Assembly: GCA_035510605.1 (NCBI GenBank)
Contig: DATKGW010000009.1
Span: 1 to 28,198, forward strand
DNA: 28,198 nucleotides
Source: DATKGW01 sp035510605
GTDB taxonomy: Bacteria > Patescibacteriota > Saccharimonadia > Saccharimonadales > CAIOMD01
Direction: 5' to 3'
Part shown: positions 22,517-28,198 of the stretch, piece by piece
How the letters are laid out: every line of letters starts with the position of its first letter
How positions within the stretch are numbered: position 1 is the first letter of the stretch
Notes under the pieces: model-generated
Seen by the model: only the letters and a program-made list of their open reading frames with translations
The model's database searches: none
Told to the model about the DNA's origin: nothing
Translations under genes and position numbers: made by a program

Positions 22517-24040
22517 TTAAATTCGAGTTGATGGTGATTTTGGCAGTAGAGCAAGTACCAACAAGACACCGCCTACTGCTACAATCGAACCAACCACTAG
22601 CGAGACCTTTAAACCACTCATAAACGCCAGGCGAGCAGCGTGTACTAATAAAGCTCCACTGCTTCCGCCAACACTAGAGGCAACACCCAAGGCACCACCA
22701 AGTGAGCCTAAGATAGTATTCATGACAGACACCGGTATGTGGTATCCCATAGTGGCTAATTTAATATGACTTTGATAACGAGTCGCCAAAAGGCTGCCGA
22801 TGACAGCAACCCCTAGAGCGCCGCCGACCTGAAAGGCGACCGAATTGGTGGCAGAGCCTACTCCAGATTCCTCACGAGGGATAGAACCTATGAGAGAATT
22901 AGTAGCCGTTGGCATCATTACCCCCGACCCTAGCCCGATTAGCAGCATACCAGGTAAGATACTTACGAATGTAGGATGAACGGCCGATATAGTTGATATC
23001 TGCCATAAACCAGCTGCCACAGCGGCTAAACCGCCGGCAACAGTAAACTTAACACCAAGTATTCTAGCAACAAGCGGAGATAACGGTGCGCTGACAACAA
23101 CCATTGCTGCGACCGGTAGAATACGTAATCCGGCGGCAAGCGGCGAATAGCCTAGATCAAACTGCAGGAACTGAGTCTGAATGAACAGTGCGCCCATTAA
23201 CCCGAATATCCCTAAAAGTTCAGCTAAAGCCGCTATGGAAAAGCGGCGTTCATGGAAAAAGTTAAGTTTCAACATCGGATATTGACTTAGGTGTTCCCAG
23301 CCAATGAATACTCCAAGGACTATGAAACTGGACAGCCCGGCGACAACAACACCGCCGGATGTCCAACCATGGACAGGCGCTTCAATGATAGCCCACAGTA
23401 GCAAGCCTAATCCGAGAATTGATAGTATTGACCCGCCGAAGTCCGGCTGGTGGACTTTTGGATTTCTCGAGTTAGGCACTAATAACAATGCCCCAATAAA
23501 ACCAACGACTGCTATTGGTACGTTCACTAGAAAGATCGATCCCCACCAGAACTTAGATAGCAATAAACCGCCGGCGATCGGGCCGATTGCGATGCCGATA
23601 CCAACCGTGCCGGCCCAAAGCCCAATCGCCTTAGCTCGATCGGATGGTTTGGTAAATATATGATTAATAGTCGATAGCGAAGCCGGAATCAGCATGGCCG
23701 CCCCGGCGCCCATCACGGTTCGCCAAGCAATTAACGAGTGGACGCTGCCCGATAAAGCAGCCGCGGTTGAGCCGCCGGCAAAGACGACCAGGCCAATTAA
23801 AAATAGGGTCTTACGGCCAAAGCGATCGGCTAAACTGCCAGATACCAGTAGCAGCCCGGCAAAAACCATGGCGTAGGAATCAACTATCCACTGCAGTCCG
23901 CTAGAAGAAGCATGCAGCTTTATGACCAGCGTCGGCAGGGCCACATTTAAAATGGTATTATCGACGTTGATAATCAGCACTGACAGACAGATTACCGCTA
24001 AAGCGGCCCACCGGTAGTTATATAGTTTTTTGGCTGGCAT
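22517..24040 (-). CDS. DHA2-type MFS drug efflux transporter (QacA/EmrB-like)
   Basis: 507 residues with about 14 membrane helices, the size of the DHA2 drug:proton antiporter family. Motif A is present as GSLADRFGRKTLF in the loop between helices 2 and 3; the first helix carries the family-typical VDNTILNVALPTL (acidic D in a membrane helix), and motif C (GAGAAMLIPASL ... GIAIGPIAGG) lies in helix 5. Such pumps export cationic drugs, dyes or peptides. It sits in the accessory array between repeats R2 and R3, flanked by 50-nt direct repeats, and its richer GC than the adjoining cassettes suggests separate acquisition. A consensus -10 (24053-24048) ends 8 nt before the ATG, predicting a leaderless mRNA. 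Confidence 0.92.
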   Translation of the reverse strand: MPAKKLYNYRWAALAVICLSVLIINVDNTILNVALPTLVIKLHASSSGLQWIVDSYAMVFAGLLLVSGSLADRFGRKTLFLIGLVVFAGGSTAAALSGSVHSLIAWRTVMGAGAAMLIPASLSTINHIFTKPSDRAKAIGLWAGTVGIGIAIGPIAGGLLLSKFWWGSIFLVNVPIAVVGFIGALLLVPNSRNPKVHQPDFGGSILSILGLGLLLWAIIEAPVHGWTSGGVVVAGLSSFIVLGVFIGWEHLSQYPMLKLNFFHERRFSIAALAELLGIFGLMGALFIQTQFLQFDLGYSPLAAGLRILPVAAMVVVSAPLSPLVARILGVKFTVAGGLAAVAAGLWQISTISAVHPTFVSILPGMLLIGLGSGVMMPTATNSLIGSIPREESGVGSATNSVAFQVGGALGVAVIGSLLATRYQSHIKLATMGYHIPVSVMNTILGSLGGALGVASSVGGSSGALLVHAARLAFMSGLKVSLVVGSIVAVGGVLLVLALLPKSPSTRI

Positions 24041-24047
24041 AGTTTCA

Positions 24048-24053
24048 ATTATA
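24048..24053 (-). promoter_or_regulatory. -10 box TATAAT of the MFS gene, near-leaderless
   Basis: Minus-strand TATAAT, last base 8 nt before the ATG at 24040; no Shine-Dalgarno between. Confidence 0.6.
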
Positions 24054-24160
24054 ACCCGCGGGGAGAGTTATTCGGCATTGTTTCATTCTTAGCAATAAAC
24101 AATAAAAGATTGCCATTTTATTATCGATATTGTCTTACCAGGACATACTTACAAAATGAC

Positions 24161-24210
24161 TTGCCGTGGCAGACCGGGATGTACAATGGGAGACTACGTG
24201 AAGCAAAGGT
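24161..24210 (+). repeat. 50-nt repeat flanking the MFS gene, copy B
   Basis: Partner of 22463-22512. The 321-bp gap 24041-24361 that contains it holds, in order, the MFS promoter, this repeat, repeat R3, the hairpin module and the -10 box of the next gene. No coding sequence is seen in it. Confidence 0.75.
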
Positions 24211-24256
24211 ACTTAATATGTATTGTGCGACATAGATATCAGTAGAAATCAAATAG

Positions 24257-24279
24257 TTCGAATCCCTCATCCCCAGACA
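24257..24279 (+). repeat. tRNA-Gln 3'-end repeat R3, candidate attachment site
   Basis: Bases 24256-24276 are identical over 21 nt to tRNA-Gln 20616-20636, and the copy then reads ACA instead of CCA. This is the pattern expected of the second attachment site of an element that integrated in the tRNA: the interval 20640-24256 would be the island. CAAATAG precedes the copy, as AAATAG does R4. Confidence 0.85.
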
Positions 24280-24325
24280 TAAGCATTTTGAACTCATATT
24301 TTGAGGTCTTTTTATTTTGCTTATG
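24278..24325 (+). terminator. Hairpin module after R3
   Basis: Outer inverted repeat CATAAGC (24278-24284) / GCTTATG (24319-24325), inner short stem CTCA/TGAG followed by CTTTTTATTTT. Same plan as at 1727-1775. Confidence 0.65.
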
Positions 24326-24349
24326 CTTGTGTTCCGGCTTACATGTTTA

Positions 24350-24355
24350 GATAAT
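24350..24355 (+). promoter_or_regulatory. -10 box GATAAT of the TIM-barrel gene, leaderless
   Basis: The last base is 7 nt before the ATG at 24362; TTGTGT at 24328-24333 (16-bp spacer) is a possible -35. Confidence 0.5.
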
Positions 24356-24361
24356 TTATAA

Positions 24362-25165
24362 ATGACAGAAGTAAGGCCTAATCCGTATGTAGGGGTGAGT
24401 GGGGTTGCTAGTGCAGAACAGCACCTATCTATATTAGATATTGCTCAACGTGAGCAACTTGGGGAACTTGGACACTTTGTTATGATTGGGATACAGGCAA
24501 CCAACAAAACTCAAATATTAGAAATTGAAAATAAAAGAGGTAGAATGTGGCACCCTGTTGGAGACGAAATCTCAAGGGCCGCGATTGATGATGAGACTGG
24601 ATTAACAAGACCATACGTGCATTGCTACTTCGAAAATGACTCGGAACTTTCTACTGGGCTGGATATTATAATGTGTCGTACCGGTGATTATTGCAAAGGA
24701 GTTCAATTAAATGGTTTACCTTGGGTTGAAGTTAATTATCGAAAAATACTTCTAGATTTTCGTCAAAAATACCCAAATCAATCAATAATAATGCAAGCTA
24801 ATAAAGAAATACTTCAAAATCATTCACCGGCACAAGTAGCTGATGTGTTAGAAACAATGCCAGTTGATTACGTGCTTTTTGATCCCTCGGGTGGATTTGG
24901 TGTGAAGATGGAAAGCGACGAAACAAAGAAGTTTGTAGATGAAGTTTATCAAAGGCAAATCCCGATTGGAGTAGGAATTTCTGGCGGACTTGAAGCAAGT
25001 AATTTAGAAGAACTATTCGGCCCACTAGTAGAAATCTACGCAGATTTAAGCTGTGATGGCGAAGGTAGATTTCGAAAGGGTCCTAAAGGTAAAACTGTTA
25101 TTGATTTAGAAGCCGTGGAATCTTATCTAAGTACGTGGAAAATAATTCAGAATAGATTGAAATAG
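24362..25165 (+). CDS. Predicted TIM-barrel protein, TrpF-like, cassette gene
   Basis: 267 residues, no membrane segment. The pattern of repeated strand-helix units and the C-terminal phosphate-site-like GVGISGGLEASNLEELFG, followed by IYADLSCDGEGRFRKGPKGKTVIDLEAVESYL, recall the phosphoribosylanthranilate isomerase (TrpF) type of TIM barrel. The N-terminal catalytic region of TrpF is not evident, so the reaction is not assigned. It is the only gene between R3 and R4. Its TAG stop (25163-25165) abuts the first base of R4. It is predicted to be translated from a leaderless mRNA. Confidence 0.6.
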   Translation: MTEVRPNPYVGVSGVASAEQHLSILDIAQREQLGELGHFVMIGIQATNKTQILEIENKRGRMWHPVGDEISRAAIDDETGLTRPYVHCYFENDSELSTGLDIIMCRTGDYCKGVQLNGLPWVEVNYRKILLDFRQKYPNQSIIMQANKEILQNHSPAQVADVLETMPVDYVLFDPSGGFGVKMESDETKKFVDEVYQRQIPIGVGISGGLEASNLEELFGPLVEIYADLSCDGEGRFRKGPKGKTVIDLEAVESYLSTWKIIQNRLK

Positions 25166-25193
25166 TTCGAAGTACGCCCACTAGCTCCAGCCA
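25166..25193 (+). repeat. tRNA-3'-end-like repeat R4 (28 nt)
   Basis: 27 of 28 bases as in R2. It begins at the base after the stop codon of the preceding gene. The following module has GAGC (25195-25198) paired with GCTC (25233-25236), where R3 has TAAGC/GCTTA: both arms have changed together, and an inner CTC-TATAATT-GAG with a T-rich tail is kept. GCTCATGCTTGCATT follows. Confidence 0.85.
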
Positions 25194-25287
25194 AGAGCAT
25201 TTTGAACTCTATAATTGAGGTCATTTTATTTTGCTCATGCTTGCATTCATTTACTTGCAACTAGATAATAATCTTAAAGGATAAATT

Positions 25288-25752
25288 ATGAATAAAGTTA
25301 GAAAGTCTCCTGAGACAGATATTAGTCAAACGCCACCGGAGTACTGGGGAAGAATTTTCGGTGCTGTTGCAATAAGACAAGTTACATTAAGACAATCAAA
25401 AGAAGAATTAGAAGCCAGTGAAGAAGTTGTAAGAGAAGCAATCAGAAGGATACCAGATGGATCGGTAGTAACAATCAGAGCGATCGATCCAGAAAAACCA
25501 ATCATTGCTAGAAATTGTGATGGTACTCAACCCAAGGTCTCTTTTCTTGAATTTACAGGTACAATCTGGCGAGAAATTCCAGATCTACGGTTAGATATTA
25601 CACTTGATGGTTATCATGACGGAGATTATAGAGGATATAAATATGATGTTGATCTAGAGCCGGATCCAGAGAACACTAAATCAAAACCAAAAATTCCCTT
25701 TGAGATATTAGGAGTTAAAGAATGGGTGCCGCGAGAGGTTACATGGCTCTAA
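25288..25752 (+). CDS. Hypothetical protein, cassette gene
   Basis: 154 residues, not recognised. Highly charged with a helical Glu/Arg-rich segment (RQSKEELEASEEVVREAIRRI) followed by a probably beta-rich part (GSVVTIRAIDPEKP, then IWREIPDLRLDITLDGYHDGDYRGYKYDVDLEPDP). No signal peptide, no membrane segment. AAAGG lies at a good distance before the ATG. Only gene between R4 and R5. Confidence 0.65.
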   Translation: MNKVRKSPETDISQTPPEYWGRIFGAVAIRQVTLRQSKEELEASEEVVREAIRRIPDGSVVTIRAIDPEKPIIARNCDGTQPKVSFLEFTGTIWREIPDLRLDITLDGYHDGDYRGYKYDVDLEPDPENTKSKPKIPFEILGVKEWVPREVTWL

Positions 25753-25800
25753 CGTAAATATATTCAAAAGTAAAATTAGGTACATTCTTATTATAAAAAG

Positions 25801-25828
25801 TTCGAAGTACACCCACTAGCCCCAGCCA
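25801..25828 (+). repeat. tRNA-3'-end-like repeat R5 (28 nt) with hairpin module
   Basis: 27 of 28 bases as in R2. The module that follows has CATAA (25827-25831) / TTATG (25875-25879) as outer arms and ACAGAG/CTCTGT as inner stem with a T run (25869-25873), here overlapping the -10 box of the next gene. Confidence 0.85.
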
Positions 25829-25888
25829 TAAGTATAAAAGTTATTTAGACAGAGTTAACTAGCCTCTGTTTTTGTTATGATAAATATA

Positions 25889-26449
25889 ATGAAACCAAAT
25901 CTAATAGTAATTAATGGAGCTTGTGGATCTGGTAAGACAACTTTGGCTCAAAAGTATGCAGATAATCATCCTCTTACATTATGTTTAAATATTGATGACG
26001 TCTGGAAGAGCCTAAGCTATTATCGTGAAAATAGACCGCAATCAGCACACTTAGCCAAACAAATAGCCATTGAGATGACTAAGGTTAATTTGAATGAAAA
26101 ACATGATGTTGTAATAGCACAAATATATAGAGAATCTTATTATCTTGAAGAACTAGAGAATACCGCTATTGCTTGCGGGGCTAATTTTTATGAAATACTA
26201 CTTTATTTAGATAAAAACGAGGCGGTAAAAAGATTTATTGAACGAGGCAAATCTCAAGGTTATGCAGATGGGTTTATACCTGGTAACGGTATCACTTTAG
26301 ATGGCAGAGAAAAAGCGTTAGAGATAATGTACGATGAAATGATGAAAGCTGTTTCAAAGAGGCCCAATACTATTAAAATAATACCAAAACTGGATGATAT
26401 AGACGGGACTTATGCAGAAATAATAAAAAGTACCAACACAAAGAAGTAA
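25889..26449 (+). CDS. P-loop kinase-like ATPase (AAA_33 type)
   Basis: 186 residues. Walker A GACGSGKTT at residues 10-18, right after the first strand PNLIVIN; CLNIDDVWKSL resembles the acceptor-binding or Walker B region of small-molecule kinases, and the later ERGKSQGYADGF may be the lid. Such proteins phosphorylate nucleosides, sugars, antibiotics or act as zeta-type kinases; the substrate is unknown. I chose the ATG at 25889 over the one at 25877 because the -10 TATGAT (25876-25881) ends 8 nt before it and would exclude the earlier codon from the mRNA. Confidence 0.75.
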   Translation: MKPNLIVINGACGSGKTTLAQKYADNHPLTLCLNIDDVWKSLSYYRENRPQSAHLAKQIAIEMTKVNLNEKHDVVIAQIYRESYYLEELENTAIACGANFYEILLYLDKNEAVKRFIERGKSQGYADGFIPGNGITLDGREKALEIMYDEMMKAVSKRPNTIKIIPKLDDIDGTYAEIIKSTNTKK

Positions 26450-26506
26450 TTGATAACGTTTTATCCTCGTTTATCATGTAAAACCAGAATTATTATGTTT
26501 CTAGAT

Positions 26507-26528
26507 AGAGGTAAATCGCCTCTTTTTT
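26507..26528 (+). terminator. Intrinsic terminator after the P-loop kinase
   Basis: Stem AGAGG/CCTCT with a 7-nt loop and six T. It sits directly before the promoter of the next gene. Confidence 0.75.
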
Positions 26529-26530
26529 GT

Positions 26531-26536
26531 TATTAT
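26531..26536 (+). promoter_or_regulatory. -10 box TATTAT of the second GNAT gene, leaderless
   Basis: Last base 7 nt before the ATG at 26543. It immediately follows the terminator of the preceding gene, which rules out the longer frame from 26450 as a natural start. Confidence 0.6.
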
Positions 26537-26542
26537 CAAGTA

Positions 26543-27085
26543 ATGACAACAGCTTCAAAAAACACAACAAAGAAGAATAATTTTGACATTGATATTCGTC
26601 TATGCCGGAACAAAGATATTAATTTATTGGTATCAGAGATGTCTCAATATGGAAAGTCTAGATTTCATATTAAAAGATTACAAGAGCAGAAGGATGGATT
26701 ATCGGACTATCTTATCGCATGGCATGATGGTAAACCTGTTGGTCATATTCTAATAAGCTGGGCTGGTTATAATGTGGAGTTGCCTTCTGAGCTACAAAAG
26801 GTGCCGGAGTTAAATTCATTTGAAGTTGCAGAAAAAGCACAAGGTAAGGCTGTTGGCTATAGAATGATTAAAAAGGCCGAAGCATTAGTTAAAAAAAGAG
26901 GATTTGATAGGGTAGGCCTACTTGTTAATCCTAATAATAAACGAGCCATAGCCTTATACGAAAAGGTAGGATACAAAGATTCTGAAACAGGTTTACACCT
27001 ATTCAAGTGGGACACAATTGATGACCATGGTAAAGAGCTTAAAGGTAGCGAAAAATTGTTAGCCTATGTCAAGCAGCTAGCCTAA
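26543..27085 (+). CDS. GNAT family N-acetyltransferase
   Basis: 180 residues. GNAT features: N-terminal FDIDIRLCRNKDINLLVSEM, a central strand DYLIAWHDGKPVGHILISWAG, motif A FEVAEKAQGKAVGYRMIKKAEALV (acetyl-CoA loop as AQGKAVG, close to QxxGxG/A), and motif B NPNNKRAIALYEKVGYKDSE. Start ATG 26543 is supported by the -10 box and by a terminator inside the longer open frame that begins at 26450. Acceptor unknown. Last gene before the degenerate repeat R6, so it may belong to the array. Confidence 0.85.
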   Translation: MTTASKNTTKKNNFDIDIRLCRNKDINLLVSEMSQYGKSRFHIKRLQEQKDGLSDYLIAWHDGKPVGHILISWAGYNVELPSELQKVPELNSFEVAEKAQGKAVGYRMIKKAEALVKKRGFDRVGLLVNPNNKRAIALYEKVGYKDSETGLHLFKWDTIDDHGKELKGSEKLLAYVKQLA

Positions 27086-27183
27086 GCCATTATGTATTTG
27101 TTAGTTGTGTTTAACCCGTTAAGTTTCGCAAAGCCTAGTCAATAATAATTCAGTAATTGCACAATTGGGTGTAGCTATTTTAG

Positions 27184-27211
27184 TTCTAAACTCGTTAACG
27201 ATGGCCAGCCA
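27184..27211 (+). repeat. Degenerate tRNA-3'-end-like repeat R6
   Basis: 17 of 28 positions match R2 without gaps, including the TTC start and an exact CCAGCCA end, and ATATGCTTATGCTTAGAT follows as after R1. It would mark the far end of the array. The match is weak outside the ends, so it is a suggestion. Confidence 0.45.
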
Positions 27212-27267
27212 ATATGCTTATGCTTAGATAGAAGTAAGTTACCTATACTTTTGATACTATATACTTT

Positions 27268-27288
27268 TATCAACGTACTACGTTGATA
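27268..27288. repeat. Perfect 21-nt palindrome
   Basis: TATCAACGTA, C, TACGTTGATA: ten paired bases around one central base, 2 nt beyond the stop of the secreted-protein gene. There is no T run on either strand, so it is a poor terminator; an operator or recombination site would look like this. Confidence 0.6.
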
Positions 27289-27289
27289 G

Positions 27290-28198
27290 TTAATTTCCCA
27301 TGGCGTCAAGTGGTGGAGGATTTTGTGTGATTTGAGCATTAGTCCATAAACCGGTACCACCATGATCGTTTTCTATTACCCAATCACCCCCTGTCCAAAA
27401 GTTTATTGCGGTATAGTTGGTTGTGAGATACGTAAAGCGACCCTGTCCAATGCCTGGATTATTGTCGCCACTGCCAAAACCAATCGTAAGATTTGCCCAC
27501 CAGTCAGCGCCCGATTCAGCTAAATATTTTGCTGAGCTAAGATTATTGGGGCCGGCTGGATTGTCAAGAATTAGTCTGGCTTGATAGGTAGTGAAGATAC
27601 CACCGACGTCACCAGGATTTGCCGGTAATGATCCCCTATTGCTCGGGTAAAAATGGAAGTTATAACCGGTAACCATGGTAGTTGAAATGCCACCGTCAGA
27701 TTCTGAACGTAAATCTGCGGAAATGGACGTGTTGCCTGTAAAGTCTTCGAAGTAGTGAGCGCCACCTGGTTGGGCCTGAGCTTGCATGCGAATCCATTTT
27801 TGCTGGCCTATACTCCAATAGTAGGATTCCATATTACGCATTTCTATTCGGACATTGCTTGGTTCAGTGGTAGTGCAATCTGCATAGATTAGTCCCCAAA
27901 CTGTCATTGCTGTCATGCCTGACGGAGGATACGCCCCGCTGGAATCCGGATAGGTGACCCAGGAGTAATAGCTTGGGACACCATGTAGGCAACCCTCGTA
28001 TGGGCCGTTCATGTCATAAATAATTTTAGATATGGAATTAATTGTACTACCATTGGCAGATATAGTCTGTCCCCACTGACTGGCTAGAATAGATAAATCA
28101 TAGATATTAATAGTGCCATCACTGTTGGCATCGCCTTGGGCATGGGTGGCAGTGGTTCTGCCCCAGTTGGTAGCTAGAATAGATAAATCAGTGACATT
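27290..28198 (-). CDS. C-terminal part of a secreted protein with dockerin-like repeats (partial)
   Basis: The frame is open to the window edge, so 302 residues are seen and the start is missing; an ATG at 28012 is internal. The first 45 residues contain two dockerin-type segments: DLSILATNWG, then GDANSDGTINIYDLSILASQWG, with the calcium-binding DxNxDGxIN ligands in the second. After this comes a unique domain of about 240 residues rich in Trp, Tyr, Gly and Asn, with one Cys pair early (CLHG and DCTT), typical of an extracellular beta protein; its family is not recognised. Dockerins dock enzymes or adhesins on cohesin-bearing partners. No cohesin is encoded in this window. The repeated segments may explain why the sequence ends here. 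Confidence 0.8.
   Translation of the reverse strand, partial: NVTDLSILATNWGRTTATHAQGDANSDGTINIYDLSILASQWGQTISANGSTINSISKIIYDMNGPYEGCLHGVPSYYSWVTYPDSSGAYPPSGMTAMTVWGLIYADCTTTEPSNVRIEMRNMESYYWSIGQQKWIRMQAQAQPGGAHYFEDFTGNTSISADLRSESDGGISTTMVTGYNFHFYPSNRGSLPANPGDVGGIFTTYQARLILDNPAGPNNLSSAKYLAESGADWWANLTIGFGSGDNNPGIGQGRFTYLTTNYTAINFWTGGDWVIENDHGGTGLWTNAQITQNPPPLDAMGN

Noticed and set aside
26450..26542. Upstream ATG for the second GNAT gene
   Set aside because: The extra 31 codons contain an intrinsic terminator and the -10 box, and look unlike protein.
20566..27211. CRISPR array as explanation of the regular repeats
   Set aside because: Spacing is 0.5 to 2.1 kb and filled with genes; there are no short spacers and no cas genes.
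20640..27211. An integrase or transposase encoded in the accessory array
   Set aside because: None of the proteins has tyrosine or serine recombinase or DDE motifs; the HNH protein at 2527 is not a recombinase.

Overview
The window looks like chromosomal DNA of a Patescibacteria/CPR bacterium, most likely Candidatus Saccharibacteria (TM7) or a close relative. This rests on overall gene content and style, not on a marker-gene tree: low-GC compact operons, a LemA-HtpX pair, a small bL32 without its zinc cysteines, an RNase III-bS16-KH-TrmD block, and small secreted or membrane proteins. TGA acts as a stop throughout (for example at 5519, 16243 and 22181), so the Gly-UGA recoded CPR lineages are unlikely.

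Layout. 1-1611: a broken aminoglycoside-phosphotransferase-like gene and a G1 (glutamic) peptidase, each preceded by the same perfect 77-bp sequence. 1661-3092: a small unknown gene bracketed by two copies of a 64-nt CCA-ending repeat, then tRNA-Cys, an HNH endonuclease and tRNA-Leu. 3192-7521: lemA, htpX, a membrane protein and ligA, tightly packed. 7539-10681: a structured terminator, tRNA-Ala(CGC), tRNA-Val(CAC), a small unknown gene, a convergent multi-pass sensor kinase and tRNA-Ala(GGC). 10698-15413: a GNAT, a MurF-like ligase and a leucyl-tRNA synthetase with a whole Nudix domain inserted in its editing domain. 15393-20516: a LysM protein diverging from a translation/RNA block (rpmF, nusB, Nudix, rnc, rpsP, KH protein, trmD, DUF4186 protein). 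20566-27211: tRNA-Gln followed by an accessory array. 27290-28198: the C-terminal part of a secreted dockerin-bearing protein.

The most interesting structure is the accessory array after tRNA-Gln(CUG). Six further copies or variants of a tRNA 3' end (23 or 28 nt, near 21599, 22112, 24257, 25166, 25801 and 27184) separate single genes or small gene groups: a Fic toxin with a tiny antitoxin, unknown small proteins, an MFS efflux pump, a TIM-barrel protein, a P-loop kinase and an acetyltransferase. Several copies are followed by a shared module: an outer inverted repeat (CATAAGC/GCTTATG or a compensated variant), an inner terminator-like hairpin, and a conserved GCTTATGCTTG motif leading into the next gene. 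The same module follows the 64-nt repeat near 1661. This reads as a gene-cassette or serial tRNA-targeted integration system. No recombinase is present in the window, so the mechanism is inference.

A second window-wide pattern is promoter placement. At least eleven genes have a good -10 box ending 7 to 11 nt before the start codon, predicting leaderless or nearly leaderless mRNAs. Genes inside operons instead use ordinary Shine-Dalgarno sites or stop/start overlaps.
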